Part shown: positions 36,923-45,586 of the stretch, piece by piece
Position numbering within the stretch: the first letter of the stretch is position 1
How the letters are laid out: each line of letters opens with the position of its first letter
NCBI RefSeq assembly: GCF_900103175.1
Contig: NZ_FNLF01000002.1
Coordinates: 2,370,136 to 2,434,135 of the forward strand
From: Tsukamurella pulmonis
GTDB taxonomy: Bacteria; Actinomycetota; Actinomycetes; Mycobacteriales; Mycobacteriaceae
Direction: 5' to 3'
Length of the DNA stretch: 64,000 nucleotides
Program-made: the position numbers and the translations under genes
The notes under the pieces: generated by a model
The model's input: the letters and a program-made list of their open reading frames with translations, nothing else
Databases searched by the model: none
What the model was told of the DNA's origin: nothing

Positions 36923-37023
36923 GGCCGACAACTGTGGTCGGCGAACGATCTGCTGGCGAGGGTTCGCCGCGCGGTGAACGTATTCCGGCGCATCGATACG
37001 GCGGGGTGGCCTAGGTTCGACGC

Positions 37024-38268
37024 ATGGCACGCCGGTTCGCGCACGCACTGTCCCTGTCCGTCCTGGGAGCGCTCGTCGCCGGATCGGTCCTCGCCGCCCC
37101 GGCGAACGCGACGGATCCGTCGACGGTGCCCACCGCCGAGGAGCGCCTCTACTCCGCCGGCGACGTCCCCGAGCGACTGGTGACCGGCGCCGGGTTCGAG
37201 CGTTTCGCGCGCGATCTCGACCGGGCGTTGGACCGGGCGCGCACCGTCGACGAGGCGGAGCGCGCCGCCGACCGGCTCGCGCGGGAGCTGTGGAGCGCCG
37301 CGGTGCGCCGCGCCCGCAGTGGCACAGGTGGTTTCGCGTCCGACGATCGCCCGCTGTACTGGGCGCGGCTGGCGATGATCCGCTCCGTGCGCGACTGGCG
37401 GCCGGGCTTCGCGGTGCCCGCCGCCCGCCGGTCCGCGATCGTGACCGCCATCGACGAGGTCTCGCGCGGGCAGCGCCGCGCACCCTCGGGCCGGACCGTG
37501 CTCGTCACCGGGTTCGACCCGTTCCGCCTCACCCGGGACATCCGCCAGGGCAACCCGTCCGGCGCCATCGCGCTCGCTCTCGACGGCACCCGGATCGACA
37601 CCCCGGAGGGACCGGTCACCGTGGTGGCGATGACGTTCCCCGTGCGGTGGCGCGACTTCGGCGCGGGCATGGTCGAACGCGCCGTGACGCCGTTCCTGCG
37701 CCCCGCACCCGCACGCGCCGTCGGTTTCACGACGGTCAGCCAGGGCCGGCCGGGCAAGTTCGATCTCGAGGCGATCAACGGCGTGTGGCGCGGCGGCGCG
37801 GTGGACAACGAGGCCGCGTGCTTCCGCGGTCGCGCGCCCGTCGCCGGTGACGCGCCGGAGTGGACGCGCAGCACCCTGCCGATGGCGGCGATCACCGCAG
37901 CGGCGCAGGGCCGGTACCCGGTGGTCCGCAACCCCGAGATCGCCTACGCCACCGGGGCGAATCCGCCGACCACGACCGCGTGCGACCTCCCGCCGCTGCC
38001 GTCCACGACCACCTCGGCCGAACCGCCCGCGGGCGGTCTCGCCCGGCAGGGCGCCGGCGGTGACTACCTCTCCAACGAGATCGGTTACCGCGTCACCCTG
38101 GTGCGCGACCGGCTCGCGGCGCCGGTGCCCGGCGGGCATCTGCACACCCCGGTCCTCGACGGGCTTCCGGCCGACCGTGCGATCACGGAATCCGCGGCCT
38201 ACCGCGCGAACCTGGCGGCGATCATCGCACAGGCGCGCGCCGTGGTGGGGGTCGTCGCGCAGGGCTGA
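37024..38268 (+). CDS. Secreted pyroglutamyl-peptidase-like (C15 fold) protein
   Basis: 414 residues from ATG 37024. A Sec signal peptide ends near residue 30 (LAAPANA). Residues 31-150 form a helical charged domain with no known match. The C15 peptidase core starts at VLVTGFDPFRLTRDIRQGNP (159-178). The family's catalytic Cys (in G-x-Y-x-C-N) is Ser350 in GGDYLSNEIG, while the His (GGHLHTP, His374) and a candidate Glu249 remain. It is therefore either a serine variant or a non-peptidase. Cysteines at 266 and 320 could form a disulfide outside the cell. Confidence 0.82.
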   Translation: MARRFAHALSLSVLGALVAGSVLAAPANATDPSTVPTAEERLYSAGDVPERLVTGAGFERFARDLDRALDRARTVDEAERAADRLARELWSAAVRRARSGTGGFASDDRPLYWARLAMIRSVRDWRPGFAVPAARRSAIVTAIDEVSRGQRRAPSGRTVLVTGFDPFRLTRDIRQGNPSGAIALALDGTRIDTPEGPVTVVAMTFPVRWRDFGAGMVERAVTPFLRPAPARAVGFTTVSQGRPGKFDLEAINGVWRGGAVDNEAACFRGRAPVAGDAPEWTRSTLPMAAITAAAQGRYPVVRNPEIAYATGANPPTTTACDLPPLPSTTTSAEPPAGGLARQGAGGDYLSNEIGYRVTLVRDRLAAPVPGGHLHTPVLDGLPADRAITESAAYRANLAAIIAQARAVVGVVAQG

Positions 38269-38314
38269 CGGCGGCTTCCGGCGTGTTCGTGCGCGAATCC
38301 ACCCCGCCGCGCGG

Positions 38315-38344
38315 TAGAACCTGTTACAACTAGAACACGTTCTG
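38315..38344. promoter_or_regulatory. Two tandem KstR-like boxes upstream of fadD
   Basis: TAGAACCTGTTACA (38315-38328) fits the TNNAACNNGTTNNA pattern fully. TAGAACACGTTCTG (38331-38344) fits with one mismatch and contains the perfect dyad AGAAC-AC-GTTCT. KstR represses sterol catabolism genes in mycolata through this pattern. The boxes lie 41-70 bases before the acyl-CoA ligase ATG, covering its probable promoter. Confidence 0.7.
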
Positions 38345-38384
38345 CCGAGCTGGATGGGTTCGCAGGTCAGGAACAGGAGTGCGC

Positions 38385-40016
38385 ATGAAGTTCAACCTCG
38401 CCGATGTCTTCGAGGCGGTCGTCGACGCGGTGCCGGAGCGGATCGTCTTGAGCTACGAGGGGGCGCAGACCTCCTACGCCGAGATGGACTCGCAGGCCAA
38501 CCAGGTGGCGCATCTGTTCGCCGCGAACGGGATCGGCGCCTTCGATCACGTCGCGCTGTTCCTCAAGAACAGCGTCGAGCACGTGCAGTCCCTGGTCGCC
38601 CTCATCAAGATCCGCGCCGTGCCGGTCAACGTCAACTACCGGTACACCGGCTCCGAGCTGGAGTACATCTTCACCAATTCCGATGCGCGCGGCATCGTGG
38701 TCGAGATGGCCGAGCACCAGCGCACTCTCGCCGATCTGGTGGGCAAGCTGCCGGACCTGCGCACGGTGTTCGTGGTGGGGGAGATCGTGCCCGAGCTCGC
38801 CGCCGCCGTCGACGGTCTGCCCGACGTCGCGCTGGTGCCCTTCGCCGACGCGGCCGCCCAGCCCACCTCGCGCGACTTCGAGGAGCGCACCGGCGAGGAG
38901 CACTACATCATCTACACGGGCGGCACCACGGGCTACCCGAAGGGCGTCGTCTGGCAGCACGACGACTTCTTCCGCAAGCCGCTCTCGGCCGGCGTGCCCT
39001 ACGGCGGCGAGCCGCGGCAGAACCTCGCGGAGGTCGGGCAGGGCGCCAAGGACTTCCCGCCGTTGGCCTTCCTCATCGCGGCGCCCCTCATGCACGGCGC
39101 CGCGGCGTACTCGCTGTTCACGTTCTTCGTGCTCGGCTCCCGCATCATTCTCGAGCGCGATTTCAAGGCCGCCGAGATCGTCCGCAACATCGGTCGCGAC
39201 CAGACCCAGACCATCCTCATCGTGGGTGACGCCATGGGCATCCCGCTGGTGGAGGAGATGGAGAAGCAGAAGGACACCGCGGACTTCTCGTCGCTGTTCT
39301 CGATCACCTCGGGTGGCGCCATCTGGTCCAAGCACGTCCGCGACCGGATGGCCGCCATCAAGCCGGAACTGATCCTGCGCGACAACTTCGGCGCCTCCGA
39401 ATCCGGCAACGACGGCGTGATGACCCTCGACGAGAACGGCAACCTCAAGGCGCCGCCCACCGAGAAGATGATGGTCGTCGACGAGTCCTTCGCGCAGATC
39501 ACCACGCCCGGGGAAGTCGGCTACATCGCCCGCGTGGGCAACGTGCCGCTCGGCTACTACAACGATCCCGAGAAGTCGGCGCGCACCTTCCCGACGCTCG
39601 CCGACGGCCGGCGGATCTCGGTGCTCGGCGACATGGGCTACCCCGCCGACGACGGCGGCATCGTCTTCCTCGGCCGCGGCAGCCAGTGCATCAACACCGG
39701 CGGCGAGAAGGTCTACGCCGAGGAGGTCGAGGCCACGCTGCACGGACATCCCGCGATCTCCGACGCACTCGTGGTGCCGGTCCCCGACGCCCGCTACGGG
39801 CAGCGCGTGGCCGCGGTCGTCTCCGTCGCGGAGGGCAAGGAGCGGCCGTCGATCGAGGACGTGCAGACCTTCGCCCGCGGCGAGCTGGCGGGCTACAAGG
39901 TGCCGCGCACCATCGTCTTCGTCGACCAGGTCAAGCGCACGCCCGCAGGCAAGGCCGACTACCGCTGGGCGAAGTCGACCGCCGAGGTGGCCGCGCAGTC
40001 CGAGCAGCCCGCCTAG
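38385..40016 (+). CDS. fadD: Acyl-CoA synthetase (FadD, FadD19-like)
   Basis: 543 residues from ATG 38385, preceded by AGGAG at optimal distance; the GTG at 38379 is less likely. Adenylating-enzyme motifs are complete: P-loop YTGGTTGYPKGVVW near 180-195, FGASESGNDG, GDMGYPADDGGIVFLGRG, the hinge-region INTGGEKVYAEEVE, and the catalytic Lys in TPAGKADYRWAK. The sequence style, with YRYTGSELEYIFTNSDARG, resembles FadD19/FadD17-type ligases that activate sterol side chains. The KstR-like boxes support that class. Propionyl-CoA from sterols would feed the mut operon earlier in the window. Confidence 0.92.
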   Translation: MKFNLADVFEAVVDAVPERIVLSYEGAQTSYAEMDSQANQVAHLFAANGIGAFDHVALFLKNSVEHVQSLVALIKIRAVPVNVNYRYTGSELEYIFTNSDARGIVVEMAEHQRTLADLVGKLPDLRTVFVVGEIVPELAAAVDGLPDVALVPFADAAAQPTSRDFEERTGEEHYIIYTGGTTGYPKGVVWQHDDFFRKPLSAGVPYGGEPRQNLAEVGQGAKDFPPLAFLIAAPLMHGAAAYSLFTFFVLGSRIILERDFKAAEIVRNIGRDQTQTILIVGDAMGIPLVEEMEKQKDTADFSSLFSITSGGAIWSKHVRDRMAAIKPELILRDNFGASESGNDGVMTLDENGNLKAPPTEKMMVVDESFAQITTPGEVGYIARVGNVPLGYYNDPEKSARTFPTLADGRRISVLGDMGYPADDGGIVFLGRGSQCINTGGEKVYAEEVEATLHGHPAISDALVVPVPDARYGQRVAAVVSVAEGKERPSIEDVQTFARGELAGYKVPRTIVFVDQVKRTPAGKADYRWAKSTAEVAAQSEQPA

Positions 40017-40026
40017 GCGGCCGCGG

Positions 40027-40644
40027 TCAGCGCGACCGCACCCAGTCCAGGTACGCGGCGCCGCGCGGCGAGAGCTCGTAGCCGACCTCGTGGCTGATCG
40101 TCAGTCCCATGCCTTTGAGCGTGCGGATGTCGGCCTTCATGGGCAGCAGCTCGACGCCGCGCTGCGCGGCGAGCTCCTTGGAGACCACCCGCGGGTGATC
40201 GCGGATCCAGGTGAGGATCTCGCGCGTCCACGGACCGCTCTCGCGGGCGTCGAGCCGGGCGAGACGCTGCGCGATGGCTTCCAGCGCGGCGTCGTCCGGC
40301 AGTTCCTCCCGCAGCGCGATTCGAGGGTCCTCACCGGCCCATTCGAGGTGGATGCGGTACACGTGCTCGCCGCCCCGCCCGGAACGCTCTCGACGGGGTG
40401 CGCCGGGATCGCGGGGCCGCAGCGCCCGGCGCAGGGCGGCCGCGTCCTTCATGCCCGCGGCGCGGGCCGCGCGATCGGAGATCTTCTCGACGTCCGGCAC
40501 CCGGGTGACGCGGGTGAACCGCAGCAGGCCCGCCGGTGTGAGCTGGGTGCCGCCGACCTTGACCCGTGGGGCGTCCCAGCGGCGGTACTGCGTGGTGACG
40601 CGGCCGTCGCGGACGCCCTCGGCGGTCGCCTTCGGAATGAGCAT
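40027..40644 (-). CDS. ASCH-like domain plus winged-helix protein
   Basis: 205 residues from ATG 40644. Residues 1-60 (MLIPKATAEGVRDGRVTTQY, then APRVKVGGTQLTPAGLLRFT) look like an ASCH/PUA-like RNA-binding fold. The C-terminal 80 residues form a winged-helix pattern (TREILTWIRDHPRVVSKELA, then KADIRTLKGMGLTISHEVGY ending in a wing). A nucleic acid-binding regulatory role is likely, with unknown target. It closes a four-gene minus-strand group and ends ten bases after the convergent fadD. Similar proteins are annotated as hypothetical in actinobacteria. Confidence 0.75.
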   Translation of the reverse strand: MLIPKATAEGVRDGRVTTQYRRWDAPRVKVGGTQLTPAGLLRFTRVTRVPDVEKISDRAARAAGMKDAAALRRALRPRDPGAPRRERSGRGGEHVYRIHLEWAGEDPRIALREELPDDAALEAIAQRLARLDARESGPWTREILTWIRDHPRVVSKELAAQRGVELLPMKADIRTLKGMGLTISHEVGYELSPRGAAYLDWVRSR

Positions 40645-40648
40645 GGCT

Positions 40649-41122
40649 TCAGTCTGCGCGTCGTGCGACCACGTCGCGGCAGATCTCCATGTGCCCGGTG
40701 TGCTGCGTGAGTTCACGCAGCATGTGCGTGAGCACCCACTCCGGCGTCGCCTCGGCGGCGTTGCGCCGAGTGGTCCCGGTGGCGGTGGGATTGCGGATCC
40801 CGGTCGCCGCCACCGCTGCCCAGCGCGGGAGGTCCGTGCGCAGCCGCGCGACGATCGCGCGCGCCTCGTCGACGGTGCCGCGCGCGTGGAACTCCGCGGC
40901 ACGGTCGCGGGGGATGTCCTCGCCGGCCATGAGCGATCCGCCCCAGTAGCCGAGCGCTCCGCCGACGTGCGTGATCAGCGCGAACACCGAGTTCACCCCG
41001 GGCACGGGAGGGGCGGCGTTGACGGTCTCGTCGTCCAGATCGCCCAGGACGCGCTCGACGGTGTCCAGCGTCTCGGCGGCGACGTCGAGGAACGCCGCGA
41101 TCTGCCCCTCAGTCGCGGCCAC
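40649..41122 (-). CDS. DinB/mycothiol-transferase-like helical protein
   Basis: 157 residues from GTG 41122, overlapping the nucleoside hydrolase end by 14 bases. It is a four-helix bundle of DinB type (DUF664/MDMPI-like). The candidate metal-binding His residues are in FALITHVGGALGYW near residue 50 and in a LTHMLRELTQHTGHMEICRD segment near 145, giving the H...H..H triad. Actinobacterial members often use mycothiol as cofactor, and mshC later in this window shows that mycothiol is made. The transferred group is unknown. Confidence 0.87.
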   Translation of the reverse strand: MAATEGQIAAFLDVAAETLDTVERVLGDLDDETVNAAPPVPGVNSVFALITHVGGALGYWGGSLMAGEDIPRDRAAEFHARGTVDEARAIVARLRTDLPRWAAVAATGIRNPTATGTTRRNAAEATPEWVLTHMLRELTQHTGHMEICRDVVARRAD

Positions 41123-42146
41123 GCGCGAACCCCGCGATCGAATCGAGCAGATCGTCGAAGAAGGCCGCCTGATCGGTGGCGACCGCGATCTGCGCGGTAT
41201 CGGGCCGGTTCCATGCCCCGTGCACGTCGGCGAGCGTGGTGCCGCGCGTGAGTGAGCCGGTGAGCTCCACGTCCACCGGGTAGGTGCGGGTGCGCACGAT
41301 GCCCGGGTCGAGCGCGACGGCGGCGGCGAACGGATCGTGCATGTGGGCGATGTACCCGAGGTCGTGGTCGCGGTGGAACTCGAAGTAGAACCGCACGGCG
41401 TCCGACAGCGCCCGGACCACGGGATCGCTCGCGGCCGACCGCGTCCCGTCGGCGTCCTCGGGATCGAGGCACTCGGCGGGGGTGCTGCCCGCGGCGTCCG
41501 CGAGGCGCAGGACGTGATCGGGGGTGAGCTCGATGGTCTCGGTGAGATCGAGTGGGCACAGGATCGGCAGCGGGGTGCCGGTGCCGTCGAGTTCGCCGTA
41601 GGCGCGCAGCACCTCCCACAGCGATTCGGGGTCCACCGCGACGTTCCACTCGGAGGTGGGCGTGGTGTTGCCGGGGTGCCAGAAGACGCCGCCCATGATG
41701 ACGAGCCGGCGCAGCCGGGTGAGGATCCCCGGATCATCGCGCAGGGCCAGCGCGAGATTGGTGCACGGCCCGGTCACGAGCGCGACCACCTCACCCGGGT
41801 GGGCGCGAGTGAGGTCGGACCACGCCTGGGCGCCCGAGATCTCCGACGGCGCGCGAGTCGGCGTCGGCAGCGCGGCGTATCCGACGCCGAACGGGCCGTG
41901 CGTCTCCTCCGTGGTCATCAGCGGCGTGGACAGCGGGGCGTCCGAACCGGGGAAGACGTCGATATCGGTGCGCCCCAGCAGCTCGAGCCAGCCGAGATTG
42001 TTCTCCACCACCTGCGGCGCGGGCACGTTGCCGGCCGTGGAGACGATGCCGAGCAGGTTCACCTCGGGCTTGCTCAGCAGGTACAGCAGGGCCAGGGAGT
42101 CGTCGACGCCGGTGTCGCAGTCGAACAGGACCTTCGTTTCCGCCAC
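41109..42146 (-). CDS. Nucleoside hydrolase (IUNH family)
   Basis: 345 residues from GTG 42146. The N-terminal Ca2+/ribose site is LFDCDTGVDDSLALLYLL (D10, D14, D15-type cluster). The central motifs LVTGPCTNLALAL and MGGVFWHPGNTTPTSEWNVAVDP are typical, and HMHDPFAAAVALDP provides the late metal-binding Asp. It hydrolyses the N-glycosidic bond of ribonucleosides to base and ribose for salvage. No signal peptide is seen. It sits 43 bases after the SDR gene on the same strand. Confidence 0.94.
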   Translation of the reverse strand: MAETKVLFDCDTGVDDSLALLYLLSKPEVNLLGIVSTAGNVPAPQVVENNLGWLELLGRTDIDVFPGSDAPLSTPLMTTEETHGPFGVGYAALPTPTRAPSEISGAQAWSDLTRAHPGEVVALVTGPCTNLALALRDDPGILTRLRRLVIMGGVFWHPGNTTPTSEWNVAVDPESLWEVLRAYGELDGTGTPLPILCPLDLTETIELTPDHVLRLADAAGSTPAECLDPEDADGTRSAASDPVVRALSDAVRFYFEFHRDHDLGYIAHMHDPFAAAVALDPGIVRTRTYPVDVELTGSLTRGTTLADVHGAWNRPDTAQIAVATDQAAFFDDLLDSIAGFARGRD

Positions 42147-42189
42147 GCCGTCGACCCTAGCGCCCGGTCCCGGCGAGCGGGGCGGCCCG

Positions 42190-43656
42190 TCACCACGGCG
42201 AGGGCTTGTAGTCCTTGAGGAAGCAGCCGTAGAGGTCGACGCCGTTCTCGCCCTGAACGATCGGGTCGTAGACGCGGGCGGCACCGTCGACGAGGTCGAG
42301 CGGCGCCCGGAAGCCCTCCTCGGCCAGGCGCATCTTCGTGTGGTGCGGCCGTTCGTCGGTGATCCACCCGGTGTCGACGGCGGTCATGAGAATGCCGTCC
42401 TGTTCGAGCATCTCGAGGCTCGAGGTGCGGGTGAGCATGTTGAGCGCCGCCTTGGCCATGTTGGTGTGCGGGTGGCCGGGCCCCTTGTAGCCGCGGCCGA
42501 ACTGGCCCTCCATCGCGGAGACGTTGACCACGTACTTGCGGCGGGCGGGGGAGGCCGCCAGCGCGGGGCGCAGCTTCGAGATCAGGATGAAGGGCGCCAC
42601 CGAGTTGCACAGCTGCACCTCGAGCAGTTCGAGCGGCTCCACCTCCTCGACGGTCTGCACCCACGAGTTGGTGTGCACGAGGTCGGGGAGCAGCCCGCCG
42701 GCGTCGATCGCCGTGCCGTCCTCGATCCGGGCGGCCGACGAGGACCCACCGCGCAGGGCGAGGGCGGTGAGGGCGGCGGGGTCGAGCGCGGCGAGATCGC
42801 CGGAGACGCCGCCGGTGTGCCCGTCGAGCGCCTCGGTGAGCGCTGCGGGATGCGCGGAACTGGCCCGCCCGAAGCGGATGATCCGGCCGGCGAGCTCCGG
42901 CGGGACGTCGCCCGCCTCGGCGTCGACCAGCGCCGAGTACGCGCCTGGCGAGCGGCGCACCGTCTGCGCGGCGTTGTTGATGATGATGTCCAGCGGACCG
43001 CGGGCGGCGACGGCGTCGGCGAGGGCGCTCACCTGCGACGGATCGCGTAGGTCGATGCCCACGATGTGCAGGCGGTCGAGCCATTCGGCGCTGTCGGCGA
43101 GCTCGGCGAAGCGGCGGGCGGCGTCGGTGGGGAATCGGGTCGTGATGGTGAGGTCGGCGCCGTCGCGCAGCAGGCGCAGCGCGATGTACATGCCGATCTT
43201 GGCGCGGCCGCCCGTGAGCAGCGCCCGGCGGCCGGTCAGGTCGGTCGTGGCGTCGCGCTTGGCGTGACTGAACGCGGCGCACTCCGGGCACAGCTGGTGG
43301 TAGAAGGCGTCGATGCGGGTGTACGGCTGCTTGCAGATGTAGCAGCTCTGCGGTCGCGAGAGTTCGCCGGCGCTGTCGCCGGCGGTGGGGGTGGTCAGCA
43401 GGATCCCCGCGGTCTCGTCGTCGATCCGCTCCGCGTTGCCGGTGGCGGTGCGCTCGAGCACGTCGCGGTCGGCCGCCTTGACCTTCGCGCGCGCGGTCTT
43501 GCGGCGCTCGCGCTTGAGCAGCTTGAACATGTGTCCGACGGCGCGCTGCACCTCGACGGACTGGGGATCGCCGTCATCGAGGTGCGCGGCGGCCTCGAGC
43601 ACGCGGTGGAACGCGGCGAGGTCCTCGGCGGAGATCGGGGCGGTGGGTTCGGGCAT
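42190..43656 (-). CDS. SDR-fold protein with N-terminal zinc ribbon and altered catalytic motif
   Basis: 488 residues from ATG 43656. Residues 1-100 are helical and basic. A zinc ribbon follows with C105-x2-C108 and C123-x2-C126 (CYICKQPY ... LCPEC). The Rossmann SDR domain begins at ALLTGGRAKIGMYIALRL (145-162) with INNAA at 226-230. Ser380 (NVSAMEG) and Lys402 are in place, but the catalytic Tyr of YxxxK is Thr398 (TNMAK). A 100-residue insertion lies between NNAA and the Ser. Related proteins occur in actinobacteria as plain SDRs. Classical dehydrogenase activity is doubtful. Confidence 0.88.
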   Translation of the reverse strand: MPEPTAPISAEDLAAFHRVLEAAAHLDDGDPQSVEVQRAVGHMFKLLKRERRKTARAKVKAADRDVLERTATGNAERIDDETAGILLTTPTAGDSAGELSRPQSCYICKQPYTRIDAFYHQLCPECAAFSHAKRDATTDLTGRRALLTGGRAKIGMYIALRLLRDGADLTITTRFPTDAARRFAELADSAEWLDRLHIVGIDLRDPSQVSALADAVAARGPLDIIINNAAQTVRRSPGAYSALVDAEAGDVPPELAGRIIRFGRASSAHPAALTEALDGHTGGVSGDLAALDPAALTALALRGGSSSAARIEDGTAIDAGGLLPDLVHTNSWVQTVEEVEPLELLEVQLCNSVAPFILISKLRPALAASPARRKYVVNVSAMEGQFGRGYKGPGHPHTNMAKAALNMLTRTSSLEMLEQDGILMTAVDTGWITDERPHHTKMRLAEEGFRAPLDLVDGAARVYDPIVQGENGVDLYGCFLKDYKPSPW

Positions 43657-43740
43657 GGGGATGATTGTCCCTCATCGCCGGCCCGGCCCGTCGCACCCGC
43701 TTCGCGCCCGAGCGGTCCGTGCGCGTGGTCTACTCGGTGG

Positions 43741-44265
43741 GTGTCCACGATCCAGATCTGCGTGATGGGGGTGTCCGGCTCCGGGAAGTCGACGGTGGGG
43801 GCCGAACTGGCCGCCCGGCTGGGCCGGAGCTTCGCCGACGGTGACGACTTCCACAGCGAGGCCAACCGCGCCAAGATGGGTGCCGGTCATCCGCTCACGG
43901 ATGAGGACCGGTGGCCCTGGCTGGCGACGATCGGCGCCTACCTGCGCGACGAGATGATCGCCGGGAGACCCACGGTCGTGGCGTGCTCCGCACTCAAACG
44001 TGTGTACCGGGATCGTATCCGCGCGGCCGGAGCCAGTGTCTACTTCGTGTTCCTGACCGGTAACGAGGAACTGCTGCAGGAGCGGATGAGCGAGCGGGCC
44101 GGGCACTTCATGAAGGCGGGCATGCTCGCCTCGCAGCTGGAGATCCTCGAGCCGCTCGAACCCGACGAGTTCGGCGTCACGGTCAACGTCTCGGGTGACA
44201 TACCGCAGATCGTGCACGAGGCACTCGCGGATTTCGCCGCCACCGAGGTCCCCGGCATCGCCTGA
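43741..44265 (+). CDS. gntK: Gluconokinase (GntK)
   Basis: 174 residues from GTG 43741. The P-loop GVSGSGKSTVG is at residues 9-19. The gluconate kinase signature follows in order: FADGDDFHSEANRAKMGAGH, PLTDEDRWPWL, VVACSALKRVYRDRIR and the GHFMKAGMLASQLEILEPLE lid. The enzyme phosphorylates gluconate to 6-phosphogluconate, feeding the pentose phosphate pathway. No gluconate permease or GntR is adjacent. The 84-base gap to the divergent SDR gene has no recognisable element. Confidence 0.96.
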   Translation: MSTIQICVMGVSGSGKSTVGAELAARLGRSFADGDDFHSEANRAKMGAGHPLTDEDRWPWLATIGAYLRDEMIAGRPTVVACSALKRVYRDRIRAAGASVYFVFLTGNEELLQERMSERAGHFMKAGMLASQLEILEPLEPDEFGVTVNVSGDIPQIVHEALADFAATEVPGIA

Positions 44266-44358
44266 GCGACGTGTTCTCGCGATGTCGTGTTCTGCGGTGG
44301 TACGTGTGCGCCCGCGCATCCGTACCGACGGAAACCGCGAGATCGTGAAGCGATCCTG

Positions 44359-45522
44359 TCAGTCGCGGGTCGCGATCGCGGCCGCGAGCCCGCCCGCCGC
44401 GAGCACGGCGGCGCCGCCGACCGCGACGGTGGTCAGCCCGCCGCCGAACAGCGCGTCGAGCGGTGCCCCGAGGCTCGCTCCACCGAAGATCGACACGGTG
44501 TAGAGCGAGGCGGCGGCGCCGATCGCCGGTGCCCCGAGCCGGGTCACCTCCGCGACCACCGACGGCGCAGCCAGTGCCACCGCGCCCACGAAGACGAGCA
44601 GTCCCGCACCGACCGCAAGGGTGGCGCCGGTCGCGCACAGCAGGGTTCCGGCGACCGCGAGGGTCACCGCGCCCAGGATCCGGGTGCGTGCGGGCACCTC
44701 GCCCAGGCGCAGCGTGAGCACTCCGGCCACGACCACCGCCGGCAGCGAGCTCGCGCGCAGGATCAGCAGGGTGGTCGCCGACCAGCGGCCGTCGGCGCCG
44801 AGCGCCGTGTAGAGCGCGACCAGCACGCTGAGGAAGGTCAGGCCCGTGCCGTAGAGCAGGACGAGTCGCGGCCGTCGGAGCAGCCCGGGGATGGCGCGGT
44901 GGACGGCGGTCGCCGACGGGCCCCCGCCCCGCGGAGCGGCGTCGCCCGGAAGCAGCGTGCCGATCGCGGCGGCCGCGAGTGCCGCGGCACCAGCGGCGGT
45001 GAGGAAGACCCCGGTGAGGCCGGCCGCGGGCGCGATCACTTGCGCCGCCACCTGGCTGACCACGGCGGAGGCCAGACCGGCGCCGATCGCGGCGGTGTTG
45101 AGCGGCACCCGCGCCGACACCGGCGCGGTACGGGCGATGTAGGCGAGCGCGGCCGGCGTGAACGCCGCTGCGGCCACGCCCTGGGCGACGCGCCCCAGGA
45201 GGAACCACGACGCCGACGGCGCCAGCGCGGTGAGCGCGGTGACCGCGGCGGTCGCCGCGGCGCTCGCCACCATCAGCCGGCGTGCACCGAGGCTGTCGGC
45301 GAGAGGCCCGAGCGCCAGGATGCCGACGGCGTACGCCAGGGCGAAGACCGTGCCGGCGAAGGCGTGCGTCGACGTGGAAGCTCCGGGGAGCGCGCCGATC
45401 TCGGCGGCGAGCGGCAGCACGATGTAGAGCTGTCCCACCATCGGCAGGGCCCCGAGGGCGGCGAGCACGCCGGTGCGGATCAGGGCGGGACGGGCGGTCG
45501 CGGGTGGGGTGGTCGTCGGCAT
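44359..45522 (-). CDS. MFS transporter (drug-efflux type)
   Basis: 387 residues from ATG 45522. Twelve hydrophobic helices; the loop between TM2 and TM3 reads ALGPLADSLGARRLMVAS, the MFS motif A (GxLaDrxGrr). There are no long loops. Compact Ala/Leu-rich exporters of this type remove drugs or metabolites. The gene is divergent from a TetR regulator and twin palindromic boxes fill the gap, which is the classical repressor/efflux arrangement. The 93 bases beyond its stop, towards gntK, contain nothing recognisable. Confidence 0.92.
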   Translation of the reverse strand: MPTTTPPATARPALIRTGVLAALGALPMVGQLYIVLPLAAEIGALPGASTSTHAFAGTVFALAYAVGILALGPLADSLGARRLMVASAAATAAVTALTALAPSASWFLLGRVAQGVAAAAFTPAALAYIARTAPVSARVPLNTAAIGAGLASAVVSQVAAQVIAPAAGLTGVFLTAAGAAALAAAAIGTLLPGDAAPRGGGPSATAVHRAIPGLLRRPRLVLLYGTGLTFLSVLVALYTALGADGRWSATTLLILRASSLPAVVVAGVLTLRLGEVPARTRILGAVTLAVAGTLLCATGATLAVGAGLLVFVGAVALAAPSVVAEVTRLGAPAIGAAASLYTVSIFGGASLGAPLDALFGGGLTTVAVGGAAVLAAGGLAAAIATRD

Positions 45523-45536
45523 GCGGCGAACGTAGC

Positions 45537-45568
45537 AACCGTACGGTTGGCGCGTCAACCGAACGGTT
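45537..45568. promoter_or_regulatory. Twin TetR operators AACCG(T/A)ACGGTT
   Basis: AACCGTACGGTT (45537-45548, perfect palindrome) and AACCGAACGGTT (45557-45568, one asymmetric centre base) are 20 bases apart, about two helical turns. They lie between the MFS start (45522) and the TetR start (45587). Cooperative binding by two TetR dimers, controlling both genes, is inferred. Confidence 0.8.
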
Positions 45569-45586
45569 GGCGGTAGTCTGTCGGGC

